This document shows positions 47,679 through 56,095 of a DNA stretch of 64,000 bases, one piece after another. Source of the stretch: Methylobacterium fujisawaense (GTDB lineage: Bacteria; Pseudomonadota; Alphaproteobacteria; Rhizobiales; Beijerinckiaceae); contig NZ_JACJIM010000001.1 in NCBI RefSeq assembly GCF_014138435.1, positions 310,001-374,000 on the forward strand. Reading direction: 5' to 3'. The translations under genes and the position numbers were made by a program. The notes beneath the pieces are model-generated. The model saw only the letters and a program-made list of their open reading frames with translations. It did no database searches and was not told where the DNA came from. Each line of letters begins with the position of its first letter. Positions within the stretch are counted from its first letter, which is position 1.

Positions 47679-48285
47679 CGCGCCCGTGCACATCGTGGAT
47701 GACGATCTCGCGGTGCGCCAGTCCCTCGCCTTCCTGCTGGCGACCGACGGACTGGCCGTCCAGGTGCACGACTCGGCGACCGCCTTCCTCGCCGCGGGGA
47801 CCGACCGTGTCGGATGCATCGTCACGGACGTGCGCATGCCCGACATCGACGGCGTCGAACTGCTGCACCGCCTCCGGCAGAGAGGCCGGATGCCGCCCGT
47901 GATCGTCATGACAGGCCATGCGGACGTCGCGCTCGCGGTCGAAGCGATGAAGGCCGGCGCGGTGGACTTCATCGAGAAGCCCTTCGACGACGACGTTCTT
48001 CTCGCCAGCATCCGATCGGCCTTGGCGCGGGCGGATCGCGCCCGGACGCGCGACGCCGAGGGGGACGCGGTGCGGGCGCGCTTGGCCGCACTCAGCGAGC
48101 GCGAGCGCCAGGTCCTGGAAGGACTGGTCGCCGGCAAGGCCAACAAGGTCATCGGGCTCGATCTTGGCATCAGCCCGCGGACCGTCGAGATCTACCGGGC
48201 CAACGTCATGTCCAAGCTGCAGGCGGGCAGCCTGTCCGAGCTGGTGCGCATGGCACTGATCGCAGAAAGCCTGGAGGGCGACTGA
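47668..48285 (+). CDS. fixJ: Response regulator FixJ (LuxR output)
   Basis: 205-aa regulator. Phospho-aspartate D54 in VTDVRMPD; the LuxR-type HTH in [25 protein letters not shown] at 47668 has GAGGAG upstream. Overlaps fixL. Activates genes for low-oxygen growth, including Crp/Fnr regulators. Confidence 0.93.
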   Translation: MSTDAPVHIVDDDLAVRQSLAFLLATDGLAVQVHDSATAFLAAGTDRVGCIVTDVRMPDIDGVELLHRLRQRGRMPPVIVMTGHADVALAVEAMKAGAVDFIEKPFDDDVLLASIRSALARADRARTRDAEGDAVRARLAALSERERQVLEGLVAGKANKVIGLDLGISPRTVEIYRANVMSKLQAGSLSELVRMALIAESLEGD

Positions 48286-48575
48286 AGACGGACGCGCGTT
48301 GCGCCCCGTCGAGATGCAGATTCCGGGATGCCTTAGGGGGACGGGCTTCGACGCAGAGGCTCGCTCTTCGAAGGCATGCCCAATGCCCTCTCGGCGCCCG
48401 CCCACAGCTGGTCGTAGGGCTGCAGGCCCGCCTCCGCGCCGACATCGGGTGGATCGGCGCACCGCAGTCACATCCGACCCCAGGGCGCTTGCCGGCTCCG
48501 GCGGTTCGCGTTCGCCGCGGGTCGGCGGTGCGCGGTCGATGCCGGATCGGGATCGGGGTTGGGCCAAATCTGCAG

Positions 48576-48589
48576 TTGATATGCATCAA
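48576..48589. promoter_or_regulatory. FNR/FixK-type box TTGAT-ATGC-ATCAA
   Basis: Perfect inverted repeat that matches the FNR consensus and the FixK form TTGA-N6-TCAA. It lies 57 bp upstream of the Crp/Fnr gene (48647), in a 361-bp gap (48286-48646) that otherwise holds no gene. Its spacing fits a class II activator site or autoregulation. Confidence 0.8.
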
Positions 48590-48646
48590 GGCCGGAATGC
48601 GCCCCGGTTCTCACGATGCCGAGGTCGAGTGGAAGCGCAGCTTGCC

Positions 48647-49390
48647 ATGCGCGGAGAAGCGAACACCGATCCCGGAACGGGTGACAGCAGCAAGGAGGCA
48701 CCGCGCATCCGCACCATGTTCCAGCACACGCTCGAGCACGAAGTGCCGGCGGGGACGATCCTTTTCGCGCAGGGCGAGGTCCCGACCTTCCAGATCGTCG
48801 TCCTGTCGGGATCGGTTCAGCTCTTCGGACGATCCCGCGATGGCCGCGAGGTGCTCATCGAAGTCGTGAGGGCGCCGGACCTGTTGATCCCTGCCGCCGT
48901 CGTGACCGCATCGCCGTATCTGATGCAGGGGCGGGCTCCGGAGCCGACCCGCTTCCTGCTCATTCCGGCCGATGCGTTCCGCGACGCGGTGGAACGCAAC
49001 CCGCATCTGGCGAAGGCGGTTCTGGAAACGCTCGCCGAGCAGTTCCGTCGGATGGTGCGGCAGACCAAGAATCTGAAGCTGCGCTCCGCGGCCGAGCGCG
49101 TCGGATGCCATATCCTCGTCCTATCCGAACGGCAGGGCACGCCGGACCGCGCGATCCTGCCCTATGAGAAGCACATGATCGCGTCCGAACTCGGGATGAC
49201 GCGCGAGTCCTTCTCCCGTGCCCTCAAAGCCCTCACCAAGATCGGCATCGGCGTTGCGGGCCAGGAGATCGTCATCCGCGACCGCGCGCGACTGACCGCC
49301 GTCGCCAAGCCCGACCCCATGATCGATCTGCCTGCCTTCGACGACACCGGTCGCCGGACTCTGGCCCTGATCGAGCGGCTGACGGGATAG
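48647..49390 (+). CDS. Crp/Fnr-family transcriptional regulator (DNR/FixK group)
   Basis: 247-aa regulator with a cNMP-like effector domain and C-terminal HTH recognition helix MTRESFSRALKAL (E-x2-S-R-type, compatible with TTGAT sites). Only one cysteine is present, so it is not an FNR with a 4Fe-4S cluster; a NO-responsive DNR-like or a FixK-like role fits. Start 48647 is chosen; ATG 48581 lies inside the box and 48717 is possible. Between fixJ and hmp. Confidence 0.85.
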   Translation: MRGEANTDPGTGDSSKEAPRIRTMFQHTLEHEVPAGTILFAQGEVPTFQIVVLSGSVQLFGRSRDGREVLIEVVRAPDLLIPAAVVTASPYLMQGRAPEPTRFLLIPADAFRDAVERNPHLAKAVLETLAEQFRRMVRQTKNLKLRSAAERVGCHILVLSERQGTPDRAILPYEKHMIASELGMTRESFSRALKALTKIGIGVAGQEIVIRDRARLTAVAKPDPMIDLPAFDDTGRRTLALIERLTG

Positions 49391-49528
49391 GGACGGCAGG
49401 GCGGCCCGCGGCGTTCGACGGCGGACGCCCGTTCCGTCGGCACCGGGCGGTCCGGCGCCCGTACGCGCGATCACGGGAGGCGGCAGCGCCGTTCGCGGCG
49501 CCGCCGACACCCGGCCGTGGCGCCACGA

Positions 49529-50773
49529 TCAGGCGACGCGCCGCACCTCGTCCTCCAGCAATTCGTCCGCCGGCCCGAAGAATTCGAAGCGGACCCGCTC
49601 GGCCGGGACGCCGTGGCGCTGCAGGCCGTTCACGAGCGCGGCCAGAAACGGCTTGGGACCGCAGAGGTAGTAGACCGCTTCGGCCTGCGGCGTGTTCGCG
49701 ACGAGCCAATCCGCCGTGATGAGACCCGCCTCGTCGTAATGTTCGCCACGCCGGTCCTGCGCGTCCGGCTGGGCGTAGAAGGTCCGGACGCGGATATGCG
49801 CGCGCCCCGAGGCTGCGGCGGCCGTCGCGTCCCGCAGCGCATGGACACGGCCGTTGAGGGCTCCGTGGACATACCAAGTCGGGCGCTCGGGCATCTCATC
49901 CGCGATGGCGGCCAGCATGCTCACCATCGGCGTCAGTCCGACGCCGCCGCTGACCAGGACCACCGGGCCGTTCGTCGACCGGTCGAGGAAGAAGTCGCCC
50001 GACGGCGGTGCCACGCGCAGGATCGTGCCGATGCCGGCCGCGTCGTGCAGCCAGTTCGAGACGACACCGGCCGGCGCACCGGGCGCGTTCTCGCGCTTGA
50101 CGGTGATGCGGTAGACGCGGTCGTTCGGGGCACACGAGACCGAGTAATTGCGTTTCAGAACGCCCTGGCCTGGCAGGTCGAAGAGGAAGCCGAGGTACTG
50201 ACCGGGCTGGTGGCGCAGCACGGGCCCCCCATCGACCGGCGCCAGCACGAAGGAGCGGATCGTCTCGCTCTCCTGGGTCACGCTCTCGACCTGGAACGCG
50301 CGCCAGCCGGTCCAGCCTCCAGGCTTTGCGGCGTGGTCGCGGTAGATGGCCGCCTCGCGCCCGATCAGGATCTCCGCCAGGAGCCAGTACGCGTCTCCCC
50401 AGGCCGCGCAGATCTCGGACGTCGCCGCATCGCCCAGAATGTCGCCGATCGCGCCGAGCAGCGCATCCGCGACGTGCGGATAGTGCTCGGGGAGGATGTT
50501 GAGCGCGACATGCTTCTGCGCGATGCGCTCCACCGCCCCGCCGAGAACGCTCAGATTGTCGATGTTGCGGGCATAGGCCAGCACGGCTTGCGCGAGGGCC
50601 TTCGGCTGCGAGCCCGCTGCCCCATGGTGCGACTGGTTGAAGAGGTCGCGCATCTCGGCGTTCTCGAACAGGCGCTCGTACATGCGCCGCGTGATGTCCA
50701 GGCCTCGCGCCTCCAGGGCGGGAATCGTGGCTTTGATGAGGGCGACGGTGGAGGGACTCAGCGGGGCAGGCAT
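49529..50773 (-). CDS. hmp: Nitric oxide dioxygenase (flavohemoglobin)
   Basis: 414-aa three-domain protein: globin with proximal histidine in IAQKHVALN, FAD domain with RNYSVSCAP, NAD domain with VSGGVGLTPM and YYLCGPKPF. Converts NO to nitrate. Shine-Dalgarno GAGGACCG. Divergent from nsrR with two operators between. Confidence 0.95.
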   Translation of the reverse strand: MPAPLSPSTVALIKATIPALEARGLDITRRMYERLFENAEMRDLFNQSHHGAAGSQPKALAQAVLAYARNIDNLSVLGGAVERIAQKHVALNILPEHYPHVADALLGAIGDILGDAATSEICAAWGDAYWLLAEILIGREAAIYRDHAAKPGGWTGWRAFQVESVTQESETIRSFVLAPVDGGPVLRHQPGQYLGFLFDLPGQGVLKRNYSVSCAPNDRVYRITVKRENAPGAPAGVVSNWLHDAAGIGTILRVAPPSGDFFLDRSTNGPVVLVSGGVGLTPMVSMLAAIADEMPERPTWYVHGALNGRVHALRDATAAAASGRAHIRVRTFYAQPDAQDRRGEHYDEAGLITADWLVANTPQAEAVYYLCGPKPFLAALVNGLQRHGVPAERVRFEFFGPADELLEDEVRRVA

Positions 50774-50783
50774 GGCGGTCCTC

Positions 50784-50806
50784 AAGATGCATATTACATG
50801 CACCTT
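50784..50806. promoter_or_regulatory. NsrR box 1 (hmp side)
   Basis: AAGATGCAT-N5-ATGCACCTT, 23 bp. Matches the length and half-site form of the NsrR consensus. Positioned 10 bp from the hmp start. Confidence 0.82.
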
Positions 50807-50823
50807 ATGACGGCCCATTTTTA

Positions 50824-50846
50824 AAGGTGCAATCGTCATACACCTT
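50824..50846. promoter_or_regulatory. NsrR box 2 (nsrR side)
   Basis: AAGGTGCAA-N5-ATACACCTT, 23 bp, same half-sites as box 1, centre-to-centre 40 bp. Suggests autoregulation of nsrR. Confidence 0.8.
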
Positions 50847-50867
50847 AAGGGCTGTTACGGAGTTGAC

Positions 50868-51365
50868 ATGCGGCTGACCCGCTTCACCGATTACGGCCTG
50901 CGCACTCTGATCTATCTCGGCTCGCTGGGCCCCCGGCAGGGCTCCATAGCCGGCGTCGCGGCGGCCTACGGGATCTCCGAGCATCACTTGGTGAAGGTGG
51001 TGCATCAGCTGGGCCGGCTGGGATTGATCCGGACGACGCGCGGCCGGGGCGGCGGCTTGCTTCTGGGCCGGCCCGCGGACCAGATCCGCGTCGGAGACGT
51101 CGTGCGGGCCATGGAGGAGGATCTGGCGCTGGTCCCCTGCTTCGCCGGTGCGGCCTGTGCGATCACGCCCGCGTGCCGCCTCAAGGGTGTCTTGAACGAA
51201 GCGCTCGCCGCGTTCCTCGCGGTCCTCGACCGACATACCCTCGCCGACCTGCTGGAGCCGAATGCCGGGCCGGATCTCGCAGCCCTCCTGGGCATTGATC
51301 CGATGCCGTCGATCGACGAGCCCGCTTCGCGCATGCCTCGACGCCCCGTCGACCCGGTGCGTTGA
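50868..51365 (+). CDS. nsrR: NsrR, NO-sensing Rrf2 repressor
   Basis: 165-aa regulator. Rrf2 HTH plus three cluster cysteines C91, C97 and C103 in CFAGAACAITPAC, the NsrR spacing. De-represses hmp when its Fe-S cluster is nitrosylated. Start ATG at 50868. Confidence 0.93.
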   Translation: MRLTRFTDYGLRTLIYLGSLGPRQGSIAGVAAAYGISEHHLVKVVHQLGRLGLIRTTRGRGGGLLLGRPADQIRVGDVVRAMEEDLALVPCFAGAACAITPACRLKGVLNEALAAFLAVLDRHTLADLLEPNAGPDLAALLGIDPMPSIDEPASRMPRRPVDPVR

Positions 51366-51720
51366 TCGACGGTTGCTCAGCCTCGACGCCGCGATGTGAT
51401 CACCAACGCGATCGCAAGGCCGGACGCCCGCAGCATCGGAGCATGGGCGAGCGTCGGCGCGTTCCGGACGCGGGCTCGGAGCCCCACCGGATGCCGACTC
51501 CTCTCGGTGATCGCGGCGCAGTCGTCGCGATCGAAGCGGCAGATCTTCACCTCTGCCGTCGCGGCTCCGGAGCCCAGGGCAGGACGGCACCGGCGATAGG
51601 ACCTCGCCCGGACGCAGGCTATAGTGCTTCTATACGATTTGATCTCTCGAACGCTTTGGGGCTGCCTGCGCGACGCCGATGGATAATTCGGCATTCAACC
51701 ATCGATATCGAAAGGTCGCG
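51366..51720. other. Intergenic gap, no gene seen
   Basis: 355 bp between nsrR and the double-glycine peptide. Short frames on both strands lack start and family signals. The last 100 bp are AT-rich (TATACGATTTGATCTCTCG), the likely promoter of the peptide gene. Confidence 0.45.
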
Positions 51721-51945
51721 ATGATGAAGAATGTGCCAGAGATCCGCGAATTGACGGATGAAGAGATCGATTGTGTCGCCGGCGGCGTGAGCGACGACGC
51801 ACTGTACGGGGCAGCGATCGGCCTCGCCGTGGCCAGCGTCGGCGCGCTGATCGCGGTGCCGACCATGGGAACGAGCACGACGCTCTGCGTGTGGGGGGCC
51901 TCCCTCGCCTCGTCGGCGCTCGCCTACAACATCGCGGCCCAGTAG
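51721..51945 (+). CDS. Double-glycine leader peptide (bacteriocin/RiPP-like precursor)
   Basis: 74 aa. The leader MMKNVPEIRELTDEEIDCVAGG (22 residues, given as ELTDEEIDCVAGG) matches the GG-leader consensus cut by peptidase C39 transporters. The 52-residue core is hydrophobic with small residues (GAAIGLAVASVGALIAVP), a single Cys, and a C-terminal LASSALAYNIAAQ helix, suggesting a membrane-active peptide. AAAGGT precedes the ATG pair at 51721/51724. No transporter or immunity gene is adjacent. Confidence 0.75.
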   Translation: MMKNVPEIRELTDEEIDCVAGGVSDDALYGAAIGLAVASVGALIAVPTMGTSTTLCVWGASLASSALAYNIAAQ

Positions 51946-51955
51946 CGCGCCCTGA

Positions 51956-51974
51956 ACCCGGCGGCCCGCCGGGT
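51956..51974 (+). terminator. Hairpin after the double-glycine peptide
   Basis: ACCCGGCG-GCC-CGCCGGGT, perfect 8-bp stem, 10 bp after the peptide stop; a second stem (GGAGAGGG/CCCTCTCC) follows. No T-run. The rest of the gap to 52219 shows no gene. Confidence 0.45.
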
Positions 51975-52219
51975 CCGGAGAGGGTCTGCTCACGGAGCGG
52001 CCCTCTCCAAGGACGGAGGCTTCGACGGGCACCCGAACGGGCGCAGGGTCTTCGGCCGGCCGGCCGGCGCCTGCGCGAGCGCGAGGGGGGCCGATCCGGC
52101 GCGGGACGTCTCCTGTCCGCAGCCGGCGCAACGCGCGGTCGGCCGAACGCGTCGGCTGCTGTGTCGACCGGCCCATCACGGCCAGGGGCGCCGGCCCATC
52201 CGCATCGCGCCCGGCCCCG

Positions 52220-52972
52220 TCAGGCGACACCCGTGAAGAAGGTGGCGTAGCCGTCCTCGTGCACGCGGGCGAGATAGGCGCGGTACGGTGCGAAGCCCGG
52301 CTCCTCAGGTCCGATGCGCCCGTAGCCGAATGCGCCGGCCTGCTCCGGGAGCAGCGCCAGGGGCGCCGCGGCGGGGGTCAGCTGGGTGCCGCGCCCCGCA
52401 TGGAGCGTGGTCAGGACCCCGTACATCTCGCCCTGGATGTTCGGGCGGCACAGGACCGCCAGGCGGTGCTGCCCGTGCCAGTTGGTCACCAGATAGATCA
52501 TGCCCGACTGGCTCGGCACGGCGACGCTGCCGGATTGCGCGAAGGGGGCGTCAAGCCGCTCGGCTTCGCGGAACACGAGGCGGGCCGACTCTGCGTCCCA
52601 GGCGATCTCGGTGCGGTAGGCGAAGATCGCGCCGGCCGTCCCGAAGGAGGGCCGCAGGGTGAGATAGCGCCCCTCGATCCAGGCCACGCTCTCCCGGGAG
52701 TAGGAGCCGAGTTCGTCGGGCGCGTGACGGGCCGTCTCCGGAGCCGGTCGCCCCGGTTCCTGGCGGAGGGATTGGCCCAGGGCCTCCTCCAGCCGGATCG
52801 TCGTCGCCAGGGTGAAGGGCCGGCGGCCGGCAAGCGCCTTCTCCAGGGTCGAGATGCTGATCCGGGCCTCTTCGGCCAGCGTCTGACGGGAGATGCGCCG
52901 GCGGGCCAGCGCCTCGCGCACAGTCTGGGCAATGGCGCGGCTCTGCGCCTCGGACAGTTCGATCTCGCTCAC
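52220..52972 (-). CDS. XRE-type HTH regulator next to the sortase system
   Basis: 250-aa protein: N-terminal HTH (SRQTLAEEARISISTLEKALAG), then a C-terminal domain of unknown fold (about 90-250) with WIEGRYLTLRPSFG and MYGVLTTLHAGRG. GTG start at 52972 is chosen, weak ribosome site; an in-frame GTG at 52978 is an alternative. Probably controls the sortase genes 92 bp away, in place of the two-component pair seen in other GN-sortase loci. Confidence 0.75.
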   Translation of the reverse strand: MSEIELSEAQSRAIAQTVREALARRRISRQTLAEEARISISTLEKALAGRRPFTLATTIRLEEALGQSLRQEPGRPAPETARHAPDELGSYSRESVAWIEGRYLTLRPSFGTAGAIFAYRTEIAWDAESARLVFREAERLDAPFAQSGSVAVPSQSGMIYLVTNWHGQHRLAVLCRPNIQGEMYGVLTTLHAGRGTQLTPAAAPLALLPEQAGAFGYGRIGPEEPGFAPYRAYLARVHEDGYATFFTGVA

Positions 52973-53064
52973 AGGCACGGCTCGCGCGGGCTTGATCCGG
53001 ACAGATCCGCACGAAACCGCACAATTGCGCAAGCGCGGCCAAGCTGGCCATCCACGGCGGCCCG

Positions 53065-53655
53065 TCAGGAACGCCCCGCCTCCGACGCCAGCTCCGTCTC
53101 GACGATCAACCGGAGCGGTCCGGCCCGAAGCGCCTCCAGGGGCCAGCAGGTGACGAGGTCGAGATGCCGGCCGGCCGCCTGCGGGTCGATGCCCGAGGCG
53201 TCCCACCGCGCCACCCGCGTGCCGGTGACGCGGAAATGCCGGGTCCGGCCGTCGCGGCCCGTCACCGTGACGGGATCGCCGGGCCCGAGGCGCCCCAGCA
53301 CCGCGAACTGCGTGTCGCGGTGGGCGGCGAAGATTGCGGTGCCGGGCGCGCCGGCCTCCGGCGTACCGTCCAGATGGCCCGGGCCGAAAGCCAGGGCCTG
53401 GCCGCTCCCGCCCCGCAGCACCACGAAGCTGCGGCCCGCGACGGTGAGGCGGGCGACCGGCTCGGTGTCGGCCCAGGGCCAGGGCTTGGCGGGGTGCCCC
53501 TCGGCCAGCGTGCGGGCGAAGGCGCGCTCCAGCAGCACCTGCGCCAGGGCGGCCTTGGCGGGGATCCAGGCGGCCTGCGCCGCCAACCCGAGCCCCCCGA
53601 GGGTGAGGAGGGCCGCGAGGGCCCTCCCCAGTCCGGATACCGGGGAGCGGCTCAT
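53065..53655 (-). CDS. Class GN sortase (Gram-negative)
   Basis: 196-aa sortase with N-terminal anchor. Catalytic histidine in FAAHRDTQF, cysteine in DLVTCWPLEALR, arginine in AGPLRLIVE. Start overlaps the stop of the substrate gene (ATGA). It should cut the LPQTG signal of that protein and attach it to an unknown acceptor in the envelope. Confidence 0.9.
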   Translation of the reverse strand: MSRSPVSGLGRALAALLTLGGLGLAAQAAWIPAKAALAQVLLERAFARTLAEGHPAKPWPWADTEPVARLTVAGRSFVVLRGGSGQALAFGPGHLDGTPEAGAPGTAIFAAHRDTQFAVLGRLGPGDPVTVTGRDGRTRHFRVTGTRVARWDASGIDPQAAGRHLDLVTCWPLEALRAGPLRLIVETELASEAGRS

Positions 53656-55844
53656 CGCGCGTCCCCGATCCGCCGGACGCCGCGCCGCTGCAGGCCAGCG
53701 CCCAGCAGGAGGCCCAGGAGGGCGAGGAGCAGGCCCAGGCCGAGCTGCGCCAGGATCCCGGCCCCGGTCTGCGGGAGGTCGACGCCCGCCTCGCCGGCAT
53801 GGATCGGCACGATCCGGGCGGACTTGTCGTCGGCGGGCGCTTCGCCGCTCCGGTCCGTGCCGAACACCTTGGCGAAGTCCCAGCCCGCCGGCAGGTTCAG
53901 CGGCAGGTCGGCGGCGACGAGGGGCGTGCCCGGCGCCCGGCGGGGCGTGGCGTCGATGGCCACGAGGCTGGTCAGCCGCGTCGTCAGGCCGTGCTCCAGG
54001 GCCAGCGCCAGGATGGTGGCGTCGGCCGCCTCCGCGCCGAGGCGTCCGGTGATCCGCGCGGTCTCGGTCTCGCCGATCCGGGAGCGCGCCCAGACCTTGG
54101 AGATGCCGGCGCCCGTGCCGGCCGCGGCGAGGGGCAGGGTCCGGGTCCAGATCCGGCCGCCCACGCGGCCCGAGACGGTCACGGTCCCGTGGACGGTCCC
54201 CTCGGCCGCCTCCGGCAGCTGCGCGGCGAAGACCATCGGCTCGCCGCGATACAGGTCGGGCAGCGCGCCCGGCGTGACGGCGACGCCCGGGACCGAGAAG
54301 GTCGCGGTCAGGTCGGTGACGGCGGGGGATTCCAGCTTCTCGTAGAGCGCGCGGGTCCGTTCGCCGACCAGGGCGAGGTCGCGGATCTCCGTGAAGCTGC
54401 CGCGGCCGATCTCGGCGGCGTGGCGCATCAGGTGGCCGTTGGGCGCCGAGCCGATGCCGACCATGAACAGGCGCGTGCGCCCGAGATTGGCGTGGATCGC
54501 CGCGAAGATCCGCTCCTCGTCGCCGACGGCCCCGTCGGTGAGGAACACGACCTGGCGCACGCGCCCGTCCTCCGGATGGGGATCGGCCAGGGCCGCCTTG
54601 AGCGGCGCCAGCATCTCGGTGCCGCCGCGGGCCTCCAGGGCGGCGACGAAGCGCTCGGCTTCCGCCAGGGCCGCCCGCGTCGCCGGGACCGGCTCGGGAT
54701 GCAGCGCGTCCCAGGTGTCGTCGAAGCGGATGACGTTGAAGCGGTCCTGCGGCGTCAGACGCGCGAGGCCGGCCAGCAGCCCGGCCTTGGCCTGCCGCAT
54801 CGAGGCGCCGGACATCGAGCCGGAATTGTCGATCACGAAGGTGACGTCGCGCGCCGGCCGGGTGGCCGCGTCGGCCTCGAGCGCCGGCGGGTTCACGGCG
54901 GCCAGCAGGTAGGTCCGGCCGGCCACGGTCTCGCGGAACAGGCCGAGGCCGGGCACCCGGCTCGGAGCGGGCTCCCAGGTCAGCTCGAGGTCGCGGTCGG
55001 CCGGCACGACGCCGTCGGCCAGCGTGACGGTGCGCGCCTCCGAGCCGGTCTCGGTCACGCGGATCGCGTGGGTGGCGCTGCGGACGGCGCCGACGGCGAA
55101 GCCCGCCTGGAGCCGCACGGTGACGGCGACTGGGTTGGTCGGCGGGGACAGGGCCGGGTCGAGCACCGGCGGGCTGATCCGGGCGCGATCCGGAACCGGG
55201 TCGCGGGCCGCCTCGGCCACGCCGTCGAGGGAGACCGCGTCCACCGCGGCGGGGGCGGGAGTGTAGCGGGGCGCGACGACCAGCGGCAGGCGCAGCGTCC
55301 GCGTCTCGCCGGAGACGGGGATCGTCTGCTGATAGGTGATCTGGACCACCACCGTCTCGCCGGGGCCGATATTGGCGACCGCGTTGGTGAAGATGTTGGG
55401 CCGCTCCTGCGCGGTCAGGGCCGCCGACTGCCCGGCCGCCTTCGCGGCCTCGTAGGCGCGCTTGGCCGCCGCCCGCTCGCGGATGTCGGCCACGATCACG
55501 CGGTTGCCGACGACGAGCTTCATCCCGTCGACGGCCGCGTCCTCCGGCAGGGGGTACACGTAGGTGCCCTCGACCCACTCCGCCGTGGTGTTGCGGAAGG
55601 CCTGGGTGACCGTGGCCCGGGCGGTCGGGCCGCTGACATCGACGCTGATGTCGGTGGCAAGCTGGACGGCCTCGGCCGGCGCGGCGCCGGCCGGCCCGCG
55701 CAGCATCAGGCCGCCCCGCGCCGGCCCCGGCGCCGCGTGGGCCGAGGCGAGCATGATGAGGAGCGCCAGCAGCGCGAGGAAGAGCGGTGACAACGCGGCG
55801 TTGCGGGGGGGCTCGACCGCGGGTCGTGGAGCGAAGAACGGCAT
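53652..55844 (-). CDS. VIT/vWA sortase substrate (proteobacterial LPXTG protein)
   Basis: 730-aa exported protein. Signal peptide ends near LASAHAAPG; VIT domain (about 60-200) with VTQAFRNTTAEWVEGTYVYP, vWA domain with MIDAS VIDNSGSMSG (about 335), and a C-terminal sorting signal LPQTG at residues 690-694 followed by a hydrophobic helix and RR tail. GGAGG precedes the ATG at 55844. Resembles inter-alpha-trypsin-inhibitor-like proteins that pair with GN sortases. Confidence 0.92.
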   Translation of the reverse strand: MPFFAPRPAVEPPRNAALSPLFLALLALLIMLASAHAAPGPARGGLMLRGPAGAAPAEAVQLATDISVDVSGPTARATVTQAFRNTTAEWVEGTYVYPLPEDAAVDGMKLVVGNRVIVADIRERAAAKRAYEAAKAAGQSAALTAQERPNIFTNAVANIGPGETVVVQITYQQTIPVSGETRTLRLPLVVAPRYTPAPAAVDAVSLDGVAEAARDPVPDRARISPPVLDPALSPPTNPVAVTVRLQAGFAVGAVRSATHAIRVTETGSEARTVTLADGVVPADRDLELTWEPAPSRVPGLGLFRETVAGRTYLLAAVNPPALEADAATRPARDVTFVIDNSGSMSGASMRQAKAGLLAGLARLTPQDRFNVIRFDDTWDALHPEPVPATRAALAEAERFVAALEARGGTEMLAPLKAALADPHPEDGRVRQVVFLTDGAVGDEERIFAAIHANLGRTRLFMVGIGSAPNGHLMRHAAEIGRGSFTEIRDLALVGERTRALYEKLESPAVTDLTATFSVPGVAVTPGALPDLYRGEPMVFAAQLPEAAEGTVHGTVTVSGRVGGRIWTRTLPLAAAGTGAGISKVWARSRIGETETARITGRLGAEAADATILALALEHGLTTRLTSLVAIDATPRRAPGTPLVAADLPLNLPAGWDFAKVFGTDRSGEAPADDKSARIVPIHAGEAGVDLPQTGAGILAQLGLGLLLALLGLLLGAGLQRRGVRRIGDAR

Positions 55845-56049
55845 CGGGGAAACCTCCTGCGCCGGCGGATCGGGGCCGGCTCGCCGCTGAAGCTCCCGCG
55901 CCCGCCCCTCGGCCGCCACGAGAAGCTTCGCCCTTTTCCAGGCCCGGCCCGCACCGGCCGGCCGCGCCGCGGCGGATCTGTGCGGAGCCGGTGCGGAGCT
56001 GTGCGCCCGGCGGCGCGTCCTGACGGATCCGCCGTCGCCTTGACATATG

Positions 56050-56082
56050 CGCAACCTGCGTCTTAGTTATGCTCAACCTGAG
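56050..56082. promoter_or_regulatory. Paired palindromes CGCAACCTGCG and CTCAACCTGAG
   Basis: Two 11-bp inverted repeats with the same centre (ACC), 22 bp apart, inside the longer direct repeat TATGC-CAACCTG-GT. They lie 14 bp before the Nudix regulator gene and look like tandem sites for its product. Confidence 0.6.
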
Positions 56083-56095
56083 TAGAAATCGAGCG

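Noticed and set aside
48299..48646. N-terminal extension of the Crp/Fnr gene
   Set aside because: It contains the TTGAT box and has no Crp-like sequence before residue ~120.
53799..55790. A 663-codon plus-strand open frame
   Set aside because: Antisense to the VIT/vWA protein; rich in Arg, Gly and Asp with no motif.
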